A stretch of DNA of 64,000 nt from Serpentinicella alkaliphila (GCF_018141405.1 NZ_CP058648.1:1813001-1877000), one strand, 5' to 3'; shown: positions 54,781 through 64,000, counted from the first letter of the stretch. A program made the numbers and translations. Notes: generated by a model from the sequence alone, not told the origin.

Positions 54781-56082
54781 ATGAAAGACTGGCAGATGGT
54801 ATATAAAAGCAAGGTTGTTACTCCAGAAAAGGCTGTGAAAAACATAAAGTCTGGTGATAGAGTAGTTGTTGCTCATGCTGCTGCAGAGCCACAAATTATT
54901 ACGGAGGCTATGGTAAAAAACTATGAGAGTTATACTGGGGTAGAGGTAGTTCATATGGTTCCTCTAGGAAAAGGAGAATATATGAGTCCAGGAATGGAAA
55001 AACATTTTAGACATAATGGACTTTTCTTAGGAGGGAAAACAAGAGGTGCCATAGCTGAAGGTAGAGGTGACTATACTCCAAGCTTTTTCTTTGAAATACC
55101 AAGACTTTTTAAAAAGGATATTTTGCCAGTAGATGTAGCATTAATTCAAGTCTCTAAACCAGATATTCAGGGCTATTGTAGTTTCGGGGTTTCTGTAGAT
55201 TATACAAAGAGCGCTACTGAGAAAGCAAAATTAGTTATTGCTCAAGTGAATGATCAGATGCCTAGAACACATGGAGAAAGCTTTATTCATATTAGTGAGA
55301 TTGACTATATTGTAGAATCTTCCCAACCAATTTTAGAGCTGCCAACCCCTAAAATTGGCGAAGTCGAAAGAAAAATAGGAGAATATTGTGCTAGTTTAAT
55401 CGAGGACGGCTCAACTCTTCAGTTAGGCATAGGTGGAATACCTGATGCAGTACTGTCATTTCTTAAGGAAAAAAGTGACCTAGGAATTCATTCCGAAATG
55501 TTTTCGGATGGGGTACTAGAATTAGTTATGAATGGTAACGTCACAAACAAGTTGAAAACCCTACACAAGGATAGATTTATTGCCACTTTCCTTATGGGAA
55601 GCAAAAAATTATATGATTTCGTAAACGATAATCCTAGTGTATTAATGTATCCTGTAGATTATGTTAATCACCCTGCTGTTATAGCACAAAATTATAAGAT
55701 GGTTTCAGTAAACTCAGCAATACAAGTGGATTTAATGGGTCAGGTTGCAGCAGAAACTATCGGATATAAGCAGTTTAGTGGTACTGGTGGCCAGGTAGAT
55801 TTTGTTAGGGGTACTTCCTTAGCCCAAGATGGAAAATCAATTATTGCATTACCATCGGTGGCCTCGGGAGGGAAAATCTCTAGAATTACACCTATTCTTG
55901 ACGAAGGAGCAGCTGTTACAACATCCAGAAATGACGTTCACTATATTGTTACCGAATACGGTATTGCAAATTTAAAGGGAAAAACCTTAAGAGAGAGGGC
56001 TAAAGAACTAATAAAAATAGCACATCCTAGCTTTAGAGAAATACTGACAGAAAAGGCTATTTTAAAGTATAAGAGCTTATAA
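54781..56082 (+). CDS. 4-hydroxybutyrate/acetate-type CoA-transferase, second copy
   Basis: A 433-residue paralogue of the gene at 49806, with PRTHGESFIHISEID, QLGIGGIPDAV, catalytic E239 in GIHSEMFSDG, and FSGTGGQVDFVRGT. I chose ATG 54781 because AGAGGGGAGAG lies just upstream; an earlier ATG at 54763 would contain that site. It should transfer CoA to a short organic acid. It is followed by a permease but not by a dehydratase-like gene. The paralogue may serve a different acid or growth condition. Confidence 0.92.
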   Translation: MKDWQMVYKSKVVTPEKAVKNIKSGDRVVVAHAAAEPQIITEAMVKNYESYTGVEVVHMVPLGKGEYMSPGMEKHFRHNGLFLGGKTRGAIAEGRGDYTPSFFFEIPRLFKKDILPVDVALIQVSKPDIQGYCSFGVSVDYTKSATEKAKLVIAQVNDQMPRTHGESFIHISEIDYIVESSQPILELPTPKIGEVERKIGEYCASLIEDGSTLQLGIGGIPDAVLSFLKEKSDLGIHSEMFSDGVLELVMNGNVTNKLKTLHKDRFIATFLMGSKKLYDFVNDNPSVLMYPVDYVNHPAVIAQNYKMVSVNSAIQVDLMGQVAAETIGYKQFSGTGGQVDFVRGTSLAQDGKSIIALPSVASGGKISRITPILDEGAAVTTSRNDVHYIVTEYGIANLKGKTLRERAKELIKIAHPSFREILTEKAILKYKSL

Positions 56083-56174
56083 CATGAAAATTAACTTCTG
56101 ATAAAAGTTTATGAAATCTACAAAAGATTTTCTATGAGATAGTAGATAGATTAATTTAATGAGGAGGTTAATTT

Positions 56175-57530
56175 ATGAAAAGAAGTTATGGTGGAGAACA
56201 ACCATATTTTGCAGCAGGTATATTCAAAATAAGGCTTCCATTTATACACTATAGATGGGAATGGTCCGAATGCTTACAGGGCTTATTAATGTGTGCTACA
56301 TGTCTAGGGGCAATACCTATTTTAACAGGAACCCTTGGTATATCTTTTGAATTAGCATGGTCAATGGTTATTATTAACGGAATTTTATATAGTCTTCATT
56401 CTCTTTTAGGTGATCCAGTAGTTCCGGGATGGATAACACCTTCTATACCTTTAACAATTGCATTTTTAAATGAGTATGCTCTTGGTATAGAAAGGATACA
56501 GGCGCTAATAGCATTACAAATTCTAGTAGGACTAATGTTTATTATTATGGGCATAACTGGGGTTGCTGGTAAATTGATAAGAATAGTACCTAGTTCTTTG
56601 AAAGCTGGGATTTTACTAGGGGCTGCCATAGCAGCAGTAACAGGTGAATTTAAATTGGGTGGAAGATTTGGATCATACCCTATGGCAATTTTAATTGGTG
56701 CTTTAATTGCTTACTATATTCTTTTCTCAGATGGATTTAAAAATTTGAGGAAGAGTTCTCAAGCTGCAAACTTACTTGGAAAGTATGGAATGCTACCTGC
56801 AATAATTGTTGCGATTATTGTTGGCCCATTATTTAGTGAGTTGCCTATGCCACAAATAGAGATAGGGTCTGTTATAAAAATTCCACAGGTAGGAGAATTA
56901 TTTAAAAATGTAAGTCCTTTTGGAATTGGTTTTCCAGCAGTAAACTTGTTTATTCAAGCTATTCCGATGGCCTTTATTGCATATATTATAGCATTTGGCG
57001 ATTTTGCAACTGGGGAAGCTCTTATAAAAGAGGCTGATGAAGCAAGGCCAGATGAAGTAATAGATTTTAACTCAAATAGATCTAATCTAGTAAGTGGTTT
57101 TAGAAATATTATTCTAGCACTAATAGCTCCTTATGTTACTTTAGCAGGTCCCCTTTGGGCTGCAGTAACAGCTGCGGTTTCACAAAGATACCAAGAGGGC
57201 AGAGAAGCCATGGATTCAATCTTTAGCGGAGTTGGTACCTTTAGATTAACTACACTTGTTGCAGTTGCGTTGGTTCCAATAGTTTCATTAGTACAGCCAG
57301 TACTACCAGTTGCCCTATCATTAACATTATTAGTTCAAGGCTATGTTTGCGCAAGATTAGCTATGAATATTTGTGAAAATGATGCAGATAGAGGGATTGC
57401 AGGTGTAATGGGTGCTGTACTAGCCACTAGGGGAGCAGCCTGGGGATTTGTTGTTGGTATCGTATTATTCTTTGTGTTATCAGATATTAGTAAACTAAAA
57501 AAGCAAAAAAAGACTGAGACAGTTGAATAA
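56175..57530 (+). CDS. Multi-pass permease (NCS2/SulP-like), second copy
   Basis: A 451-residue paralogue of the permease at 52874. It shares GGEQPYFAAG at the start, LGDPVVPGWITPSIPLTI, AFIAYIIAFGDFATGEALIKEADE, NSNRSNLVSGFRN and MDSIFSGVGTF. About 12 membrane segments are predicted. With the preceding CoA-transferase it forms the second sigma-54 unit. The strictly kept acidic loop and NRSN motif are probably substrate- or ion-binding. GAGGAGG precedes the start. Confidence 0.8.
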   Translation: MKRSYGGEQPYFAAGIFKIRLPFIHYRWEWSECLQGLLMCATCLGAIPILTGTLGISFELAWSMVIINGILYSLHSLLGDPVVPGWITPSIPLTIAFLNEYALGIERIQALIALQILVGLMFIIMGITGVAGKLIRIVPSSLKAGILLGAAIAAVTGEFKLGGRFGSYPMAILIGALIAYYILFSDGFKNLRKSSQAANLLGKYGMLPAIIVAIIVGPLFSELPMPQIEIGSVIKIPQVGELFKNVSPFGIGFPAVNLFIQAIPMAFIAYIIAFGDFATGEALIKEADEARPDEVIDFNSNRSNLVSGFRNIILALIAPYVTLAGPLWAAVTAAVSQRYQEGREAMDSIFSGVGTFRLTTLVAVALVPIVSLVQPVLPVALSLTLLVQGYVCARLAMNICENDADRGIAGVMGAVLATRGAAWGFVVGIVLFFVLSDISKLKKQKKTETVE

Positions 57531-57567
57531 ATATGTTAGATAGGATAATTAAATAATTTTATGCCTA

Positions 57568-57607
57568 CTGCTTAATAGATTTTATATAGTCTATTAAGCA
57601 GTTTTTT
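57568..57607 (+). terminator. Intrinsic terminator after second unit
   Basis: CTGCTTAATAGA / TCTATTAAGCAG perfect 12-bp stem with a 10-base loop, then TTTTTT. Confidence 0.9.
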
Positions 57608-57666
57608 AATTCTATAGGAAATTATAAAATTAAAAATCTGTGGATAACATATGGTATGATTGAGAT

Positions 57667-58932
57667 ATGAATAGAAAAAAGATAACAGTTAAAGAGATAT
57701 TGGTAGATAGATATGAGGACTTTAAAAACACATACTGGTCTAGAGTTCCTAAGGTTATGAGAGAACATATAGATGATCTAGTAAATAAGGCTATAAATTG
57801 TAGCGATGTTAAAAATGGATATGCCGAATATATATGTGAGGATTGTTTTAGTGTAACGAAAGTACCATTTACATGTAAAAGCAAGTTTTGCAATAAATGC
57901 GGAAGAGTATATACACTAAAATGGGAAAAAAGCAAACAACAGAACATGTTAAGGGTAGGGCATAGACATAGTGTATTTACAATGCCTAAGGAACTGAGAA
58001 ACTTCTTTTATGCAAGGAGAGAATTATTAAAAGAATTGCAGGATGCAGTATACAACGTAATTTCATATTGGTATAAAAATAATAGGAAATGTGATTATGA
58101 AGTAGGTATAATAGCTGTAGTGCACACCTTTGGAAGAGATTTGAAATGGAACCCACATATACATGCATTAGTAACAGAGGGAGCAATAGATAGAAATAAT
58201 AATTGGTGGAAGAGTGTTGAATATATACCATATCCATTTTTGAAGAAAGCATGGCAGAAGGTGCTACTAGAAATAATTAAGAAATATTTTAATAGTTATG
58301 AAACCAGGCAGCTAATAAGTGAGATGTATAAAAGATATCCAAATGGGTTTTATGTTAATGCAAAGAGAAAACTGAATGATACAAGACAAGCAGTAAAGTA
58401 CATAGGAAGATATCTTGCTAGAGCAGCTATAGCAGAATATAGAATAGAGGAATATGATGGAGAAAAGGTTACGTTTTGGTATGAAGATCATAACGATGGA
58501 AAAAAAGTAAAGATAACTATGGATGTGTTAGAATTTATAGGAAAAATAACACAACATATAGTACCTAAAGGATTCAAGACAGTAAGAAGATATGGACTGT
58601 ATTCAAGGAGAAGAAATAAGATATCCAAGGATATAGTGCATCTATATAATTTTATGAAGGAAAAGTCTATAGAAAAATTGCTTAGGGATAAGAGAAAAAG
58701 TTTTGAAAAGAAAAAGACCTGGAAAGAGAGGATTATAGAGAATTTCGGAAGAAATCCACTTTTATGTGTAAAATGTACCACTGAAAAAATTTTATGGAGA
58801 ATATGGCATAAAGACTATGGGGTGATATATGATATAAGAGAATCTAGGGATATGGAGGAAATATTATATGAGCCCATTAGTAGAGCGCCATTACAAAGAA
58901 AAGTTGTACAAATATCATTGTTTGAAGTGTAA
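57667..58932 (+). CDS. IS91-like transposase (HUH type)
   Basis: A 421-residue rolling-circle transposase. An N-terminal zinc finger (C57, C60, C70, C75, C78; YICEDCFSV, FTCKSKFCNKCGR) is followed by SVFTMPKELR, the metal-binding HUH motif NPHIHALVTEG and the catalytic tyrosine region AVKYIGRYLAR. It nicks single-stranded DNA and moves the element by rolling-circle transfer. It looks intact. It lies between the second permease and the second sigma-54 activator, so the insertion probably split an older gene neighbourhood. Its Shine-Dalgarno is weak. Confidence 0.9.
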   Translation: MNRKKITVKEILVDRYEDFKNTYWSRVPKVMREHIDDLVNKAINCSDVKNGYAEYICEDCFSVTKVPFTCKSKFCNKCGRVYTLKWEKSKQQNMLRVGHRHSVFTMPKELRNFFYARRELLKELQDAVYNVISYWYKNNRKCDYEVGIIAVVHTFGRDLKWNPHIHALVTEGAIDRNNNWWKSVEYIPYPFLKKAWQKVLLEIIKKYFNSYETRQLISEMYKRYPNGFYVNAKRKLNDTRQAVKYIGRYLARAAIAEYRIEEYDGEKVTFWYEDHNDGKKVKITMDVLEFIGKITQHIVPKGFKTVRRYGLYSRRRNKISKDIVHLYNFMKEKSIEKLLRDKRKSFEKKKTWKERIIENFGRNPLLCVKCTTEKILWRIWHKDYGVIYDIRESRDMEEILYEPISRAPLQRKVVQISLFEV

Positions 58933-59146
58933 GTATTTGGAGTGGGCTCCCGCAGATATTGTGGATGAGTTTGCAGATTTGGATACCTACTGTGACGAAG
59001 AGTACGACGAAGAACAAAATAAAAATAGAAAAGGTATGCCGATTATGGTATGCCCTAATTGTAATGAGGATTTTTATTATTTTGGTGAACAAAAAGAAGA
59101 AAAACACTCATACCTAGAAGAAGATGATGAGTGTATTCCTTTTTAA
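58868..59146 (+). CDS. Zinc-ribbon accessory protein of the IS91-like element
   Basis: A 92-residue acidic protein with two CxxC pairs (YHCLKCKYLEW; MVCPNCNEDF), likely a zinc ribbon. It overlaps the last 65 bases of the transposase gene in another frame and has GGAGG before its start, so it is translated by coupling. It may be a partner or regulator of transposition. A terminator-like hairpin follows. Confidence 0.7.
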   Translation: MSPLVERHYKEKLYKYHCLKCKYLEWAPADIVDEFADLDTYCDEEYDEEQNKNRKGMPIMVCPNCNEDFYYFGEQKEEKHSYLEEDDECIPF

Positions 59147-59152
59147 ACACAG

Positions 59153-59173
59153 TCCCCGTCAGGGGATTTTTTT
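59153..59173 (+). terminator. Hairpin after IS91 accessory gene
   Basis: TCCCC / GGGGA stem with a GTCA loop followed by TTTTTTT. It may also mark the terminus of the IS91-like element, which in this family ends in a hairpin. Confidence 0.75.
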
Positions 59174-59324
59174 ATACAAATAATAAGTAGATTTAAAATA
59201 GTGATAGAAAAAGGTTTTCTAAATATTAATATCGAATAAAAAGTAGTACAAGCTAATATATTTATATAAGACCTTATTAACTTCTAGAAAATAAATATAT
59301 TCACAGTTCTAAGGTGGGATGAAT

Positions 59325-61064
59325 ATGAAAATGAATTATAAACTACTTGAGTATGTTTTAAACAATTCTATAAATGGTGTTGTAATCGTAGAAAATGATT
59401 TTAGTATAAAGTATATGAATAAAAGAGCTAAAGAGATTCTTGAGCTAGTGGATTCATATGAAAATCATCACTTATATGAATTTTTTTTGTTAGAGGAATT
59501 AGACAAACTTGAGAGGCAAGGTATTGATGAGTTTGATAAGCTTCATTATAAAAATAAAACATTAAGTGTGAGTACACTATTAATAGATAATTTAATGGGA
59601 TATAGTGGAAAAGCATATATTCTGCAAGATATTTCAAAATATAAAAATATAGTTGATCAAATCGATAAATATAAGGAGCTTAATAAAACCCTGGAATGTA
59701 TAATTCATTCTTCCTATGATGGTATATACGTAACTGATGGTCAAGCCAATACTCTTATGATAAATAGTGCCTACGAGAGAATTACCGGAATTAAAGCTGA
59801 AGAAGTATTAGGAAGGAATATGAACGACTTAGTAAAAGAGGGTCTTTTCAGTCAGTCTAGTTCATTATTAGCAATTCAGGAAAGAAGGCAGGTAACAATA
59901 AGGCAGCTTATAAAGCAGTCTAAAGAGGTTTTAGTAACTAGTACACCTGTATTTTTTAAGAATACAATTACACATGTTGTAACAAATGTTAGGGATATTT
60001 CTGAATTAGTGGATTTAAAGATAGAGCTTATGGATACAAAAGCCTTAAATGAAAGATATTTAACTGAATTAGAATATATAAAAAGCAAACTTATAGATAC
60101 GCCAGAAATAGTAGTCAGGGATAGAAATATGTACAAGGTTATAGAAATGTCTTTAAGGGTAGCAAGGGTCGATACAACAGTGCTATTAAATGGAGAAACA
60201 GGTGTAGGAAAGGGAGAACTATCAAAATTTATACATAAAAATAGCCCTAGATCAAAAGGGTGTTTTGTAGAGGTAAATTGTGGTGCTATACCCCAAAATC
60301 TTATTGAGTCAGAGTTATTTGGTTATGAGAAAGGTGCATTTACTGGAGCAAGCAGTAAAGGTAAGATAGGGCTTTTTGAACTAGCTAATAATGGTACAAT
60401 TTTTCTCGATGAAATATCTGAGTTGTCACTAGATTTGCAAGTTAAATTATTAAAGATTATCGAAGATAAGAGGGTTATTAGATTAGGCGGAAATAAATCT
60501 ATGCCGATAGATGTCCGTATAATTGCTGCGACTAATAAAAATATTAAAGAAATGGTTGAAAAAGGAAAATTTAGAGATGATTTATATTATCGTCTAAATG
60601 TAGTTCCAATATATATATATGCCTTAAAAGAGAGAAAGGACGATATAATACCTTTAAGCATTAAGTTTTTAAATGATTTTAATAGGAAATATAATATGGA
60701 TAAAAAGCTAGCCCCTAGTGTATTAAATAAATTTTTAGACTATAATTGGCCAGGAAATGTGAGGGAACTTAGAAATTTAATTGAAAGAATTGTCGTCATT
60801 TCTAGTGAGAAGCAAATAAATGAAGATATAATACCTGAGTATATTATAAAAAAAGATATAAAAACCCAGGAAGATGGCGGCGAATATTCAAGCTATAAGG
60901 AAGGTTATGAGGGTATGTCCTTAAAGATGGCTACTCAAAACTTTGAAGCAAAGTTAATAAGCCATTCAATAAAAAAATATGGTTCAATTAAAGAGGCTGC
61001 AAAGCATCTGGATATAGATGCCTCAACTATAAATAGGAAATTAAATAAAAATAGAAAAAAATGA
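59325..61064 (+). CDS. Sigma-54-dependent activator with PAS domains
   Basis: A 579-residue enhancer-binding protein. Two PAS domains (about 5-105, NNSINGVVIVENDFSIKYMN; about 120-225, HSSYDGIYVTDGQANTLMIN) precede an AAA+ domain with Walker A GETGVGKG (about 290), GAFTGA (about 337) and TIFLDEISE. A Fis-type HTH ends it (SIKEAAKHLDIDASTINRKL). I chose ATG 59325 because AGGTGG lies 7 bases upstream; ATG 59319 would abut that site. It lacks the CBS-like part of the first activator. It probably controls one of the two sigma-54 promoters. Confidence 0.92.
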   Translation: MKMNYKLLEYVLNNSINGVVIVENDFSIKYMNKRAKEILELVDSYENHHLYEFFLLEELDKLERQGIDEFDKLHYKNKTLSVSTLLIDNLMGYSGKAYILQDISKYKNIVDQIDKYKELNKTLECIIHSSYDGIYVTDGQANTLMINSAYERITGIKAEEVLGRNMNDLVKEGLFSQSSSLLAIQERRQVTIRQLIKQSKEVLVTSTPVFFKNTITHVVTNVRDISELVDLKIELMDTKALNERYLTELEYIKSKLIDTPEIVVRDRNMYKVIEMSLRVARVDTTVLLNGETGVGKGELSKFIHKNSPRSKGCFVEVNCGAIPQNLIESELFGYEKGAFTGASSKGKIGLFELANNGTIFLDEISELSLDLQVKLLKIIEDKRVIRLGGNKSMPIDVRIIAATNKNIKEMVEKGKFRDDLYYRLNVVPIYIYALKERKDDIIPLSIKFLNDFNRKYNMDKKLAPSVLNKFLDYNWPGNVRELRNLIERIVVISSEKQINEDIIPEYIIKKDIKTQEDGGEYSSYKEGYEGMSLKMATQNFEAKLISHSIKKYGSIKEAAKHLDIDASTINRKLNKNRKK

Positions 61065-61065
61065 T

Positions 61066-61092
61066 AAAATAGGACTGAGATGTCCTATTTTT
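61066..61092 (+). terminator. Intrinsic terminator after second activator
   Basis: AAAATAGGAC / GTCCTATTTT perfect 10-bp stem with a 6-base loop. Confidence 0.88.
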
Positions 61093-61185
61093 ATATATTT
61101 AATATGTTTTTTCCTACTTGTTTACAGGTTACTTTAAGTCTAATATAATTAAGTGCTAAATTGTAAAGTAAAGGACTGATATATT

Positions 61186-62202
61186 ATGACAAATTCTAGT
61201 ATCAATAAATATTCTAAAGGGTTTTTCGTATCATTAACAATAGCTATTACTGCAACTTTTGTAGCTAGAATTACACCTAGTATTATAGGAAGTAGTATAA
61301 TTTCTTTAGTATTAGGAATGGCACTAAACTATTTTATAAACTCAAACACTGGTATAGATGAGGGTGCTAAATTTGTATCAAAAAGGGTATTACAATTTGC
61401 AATTATACTAATGGGTACAAGATTAAATATAAATCAAGTTTTCACGGTCGGAAGATTCGCCTTATTTGTTATGATTTTTACAGTTTCTGCAGCATATTTA
61501 TCAGCATATTCATTTGGTAATATTCTTAATATAAACCAAAAGCTAAGAGCCCTTGTTGGCACAGGAACTGCAATATGTGGAGGGTCAGCAATACTTGCTT
61601 TGTCTCCTATAATTGACGCAGATGAAAATGATATAGCCTATGCTATTTCCTCTGTATTTTTATTCGATGTACTAATGATTGTTACTTTTCCTTTAATCGG
61701 TATACTACTTAATATGTCAGACTTATCCTATGGTTTGTGGGCAGGTACAGGCATTAATGATACTTCTTCAGTGGTAGCTGCTGGCTATGCATTTAGTAAT
61801 GCAGCAGGAGATTATGCCACAATAGTTAAATTAACTAGAACAACAGCCATTATTCCTATAACATTGATTTATTCTGCTATAGTAATGTATAAAGGTGATA
61901 AGGAAAACAAGGAGTCTCACAAAATTAGTAATGTTTTTCCTTGGTTTATTCTATTATTCTTACTAAGTTCAATAATAAACTCCTTAGGCTTAATACCATC
62001 TGAAATAAGTACTACCTTAAGCTTTTTGAGCAAGTTTCTAATGACTATGGCACTAGCTGCTGTTGGATTAAAAACTAACTTAAAAAAGATGATTAAGTCT
62101 GGAATAAAACCAATTGGTTTAGGGTTTATTGCCTCTTCTGTTGTTGTTTTAGTTTCAATGTTAGCCCAATATCTAGCTACAGCATATATATTTATTCACT
62201 AA
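61186..62202 (+). CDS. UPF0324 (YeiH-family) membrane protein
   Basis: A 338-residue membrane protein with about 10 hydrophobic segments. Family signatures are FAIILMGTRLNINQVF, GTGTAICGGSAILALSPII and GTGINDTSSVVAAGYAFS. Relatives (YeiH) are annotated as putative sulfate or sulfonate exporters without firm proof. It stands alone between the sigma-54 activator and a transposase and has only a weak Shine-Dalgarno. Confidence 0.9.
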   Translation: MTNSSINKYSKGFFVSLTIAITATFVARITPSIIGSSIISLVLGMALNYFINSNTGIDEGAKFVSKRVLQFAIILMGTRLNINQVFTVGRFALFVMIFTVSAAYLSAYSFGNILNINQKLRALVGTGTAICGGSAILALSPIIDADENDIAYAISSVFLFDVLMIVTFPLIGILLNMSDLSYGLWAGTGINDTSSVVAAGYAFSNAAGDYATIVKLTRTTAIIPITLIYSAIVMYKGDKENKESHKISNVFPWFILLFLLSSIINSLGLIPSEISTTLSFLSKFLMTMALAAVGLKTNLKKMIKSGIKPIGLGFIASSVVVLVSMLAQYLATAYIFIH

Positions 62203-62356
62203 AATAAAACAGATTAATTGTTAGGAATAGATCATACGGGATTGAATAGTTCAATACCTATGTTTCCTGAAGTCACAGAGGCCTTAGTTGAAACTTGTAG
62301 TTTTTTATGAGAAAAATTCCTCAGATATAACCTGACTTTGGAACATCATTCATAAG

Positions 62357-62401
62357 AAAAAGTGCTGTAATCGTCTGTCTATAGAAGTTTCAGCACTTTT
62401 T
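62357..62401. terminator. Terminator-like hairpin
   Basis: AAAAAGTGCTG / CAGCACTTTTT perfect 11-bp arms around a 23-base loop. It separates the UPF0324 gene from the transposase. Confidence 0.75.
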
Positions 62402-62419
62402 ATTGTTGTTTTACGTTCA

Positions 62420-63941
62420 CTACATCTTTTTAATTATATTGGGGATTTCATTACTTAGCAGAACATTCTTTTCAATCTTAAATATGTCTTTGTTTATTTT
62501 ACTATTAAGTAATTTGTCTGACATTATATATAATTTGTCTACTTTGTAATCAATTTCATCTATTATAAATCCTTCTAGTCCATTGATTATTTCATAGGTA
62601 GATAATTCAACTTTATTCACTGCTAACTTATACTCTAATATTCTTTGCATTACTAAGGCTAAATAACAAATTAAAAAATGCGACCTAATTCTTCGTTCTT
62701 TAAAGTGATATACTGGTCTTGTTTTTAAATTTGTTTTTAATATTCTAAAGGATTCTTCAATTTTATATAGAGATTTATAAGCTACCATTATATCTCTTTG
62801 GGTTCATATCCACTTTATTTGTAACAATGTAAAAATATCCGAAATTTTCTTGCTCTTGTTTAATTATTTCCTCATCAATTTCAATGTTTATTTTTTCTTT
62901 AGGGTTTTCTACTGCTTTATAATACTTGCTTTTGGATTTAGTTGTTGAATTGATTGTAAAATCCTTTATATTCTTTTTAGCTCTTTCAATCATTTTCTCT
63001 TGTTTAAACATCTCACGTTCTTTGTAGACATCTGAATATTTTTTTATGATTAATTCGTCATAGGTTTCATCATTCTGACTCACCTTTCTTTTACTGGTTA
63101 TATATCCGCTTTTGTATTTAGCTTCTGCATTAGAAGTTATGTTCCAAGATGAATTAAATTTCTTCTCTTTTAAATCTTTAGGAACTGCACTGCCCTTAGA
63201 ACCTACAATGTAACTAAGCCCTTTACCTCGAATCATCTCTAAGTTAGCCCTTGAATTTAAGCCCCTATCAGCCACTATTATGATTTCTTTTATGGTGTAA
63301 TTATTTAATATATCGTCAATGACTTCTTCCATGGTATGTAATTCATGTTTGTTGCCTTTAAAAAGCCTATAAGAAATAGGTATCCCATTGGTGTCTATTA
63401 GTAAGCCCATAACAACTTGTGTTTCATTTCTTTTATTATCCTTACTCATACCTCTTTCTCTAAATCCGTCTTCATCAAAAGACTCAAAGTAATAGGTTGT
63501 ACAGTCATAAAATGCTAATGACATATTTCTATCTGGAATAATCTTTCCTATATGATCATTTAAATGTTTGAAAAGTTTATTTTCATTCATTTCAAAATTT
63601 TTATCATAGGTAGCTATATTTTGTTCCAATTCATCAGAAGTGTTTTTAATGTTATATTCTAATATTTTTTTAGCCTCTGAATCAACGGTATCTAAGAGGA
63701 TTTCCATGTTTTTTATGAGCTGAACTCCATCTGTTAGTGCTTTAGATTTATGTTTATTAAATCCAGAAAAAACATCTAGGGAAGAATAAATGTTATCGCT
63801 ATTCACAAAACTGAAATCATATAGGAAATCATCTTTTCTAGAAGCCACTTCAAGCTTGCTTGAAGGATTAAATAATCTACCAAGTACCTGATAGAACATT
63901 AAGTTACTAAAGGAATAATCTAGTTTAGAATCTTTCACCAT
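62420..63941 (-). pseudogene. IS1634/IS4-like transposase, frameshifted
   Basis: Two overlapping frames on the minus strand make one transposase of about 500 residues. The first (63941 to 62775) has FYDCTTYYFESF (catalytic Asp), IIIVADRGLNSRANLEMI (second Asp) and ends YIVTNKVDMNPKRYNG. The second (62788 to 62420) continues with YKSLYKIEESFRILKTNLKTRPV, which holds the catalytic Glu of the DDE triad. One base is lost near 62785 in CCCAAAGAGATATAATGG. Without it or a frameshift event the protein lacks its third catalytic residue. The gene start is near 63941; terminal repeats were not found. Confidence 0.8.
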
Positions 63942-64000
63942 TTTAGTAAAAAGTTAGGTAATTTCAATTGGTTAAAGATTTTTAGGTATGGAAGATAACC

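Noticed and set aside
62420-62788. Separate small gene downstream of the IS1634-like transposase
   Set aside because: Its YKIEESFR motif is the normal C-terminal part of the transposase; it is the same gene after a frameshift.
1-64000. CRISPR array, tRNA or rRNA genes
   Set aside because: I saw no regularly spaced repeats and no tRNA- or rRNA-like sequence on reading through; short tRNA genes could still be missed by eye.

Overview
The window reads as chromosome of a low-GC anaerobic Firmicute, most likely a member of the Clostridia that ferments amino or hydroxy acids. The evidence is the AT-rich sequence, strong Shine-Dalgarno sites, an oxygen-sensitive 2-hydroxyacyl-CoA dehydratase with its ATP-dependent activase, fermentation-type CoA-transferases, a CBS/DRTGG pyrophosphatase, and sigma-54 control of catabolic genes. 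I do not assign a genus.

1-10.2 kb holds an acrylate-pathway locus: propionate CoA-transferase (pct), a VOC-fold protein that may epimerise lactoyl-CoA, lactoyl-CoA dehydratase subunits (lcdA, lcdB) and the activase lcdC. The dehydratase pair is present twice and nearly identical. The upstream lcdA has two one-base deletions, and small remnants of a VOC gene and an activase gene sit in front of it, so a whole module seems to have been duplicated and then eroded. 10.3-24.6 kb carries a large HTH protein, a copper ATPase behind a CsoR-like operator, an accBCDA operon behind a FapR-like operator (AccD lacks the zinc ribbon), a PadR/DUF2812 pair, an L,D-transpeptidase lipoprotein, small hypotheticals and a stand-alone acyl-CoA dehydrogenase.

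25-32 kb is rich in broken genes: a DUF4474 gene, a metallophosphoesterase, an Rhs/YD-repeat remnant and a decayed insertion sequence. It also holds an intact repeat-containing surface protein and the pyrophosphatase. 32.2-37.4 kb is a cell-wall operon (asparagine synthase, ATP-grasp ligase, FemAB transferase, C39-like peptidase) that fits synthesis of an Asp/Asn interpeptide bridge. 37.6-47.1 kb carries a DUF116 protein, a TetR-controlled ABC exporter, a PadR gene followed by decayed SEDS and VanZ-like genes, an LRAT-domain protein, a DUF1874 protein related to anti-CRISPR ring nucleases, and a large transglutaminase-like protein.

47.4-61.1 kb is the most unusual region. Two PAS-containing sigma-54 activators flank two CoA-transferase/permease units, each behind a clear -24/-12 promoter. 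The first unit also encodes a 4-hydroxybutyryl-CoA dehydratase relative in which most known cluster and catalytic residues are changed. This looks like an inducible route that imports a carboxylic acid, activates it with CoA and carries out flavin/iron-sulfur chemistry on it. An IS91-like element with a zinc-ribbon partner has inserted there. The window ends with a UPF0324 membrane protein and an IS1634-like transposase split by a frameshift.
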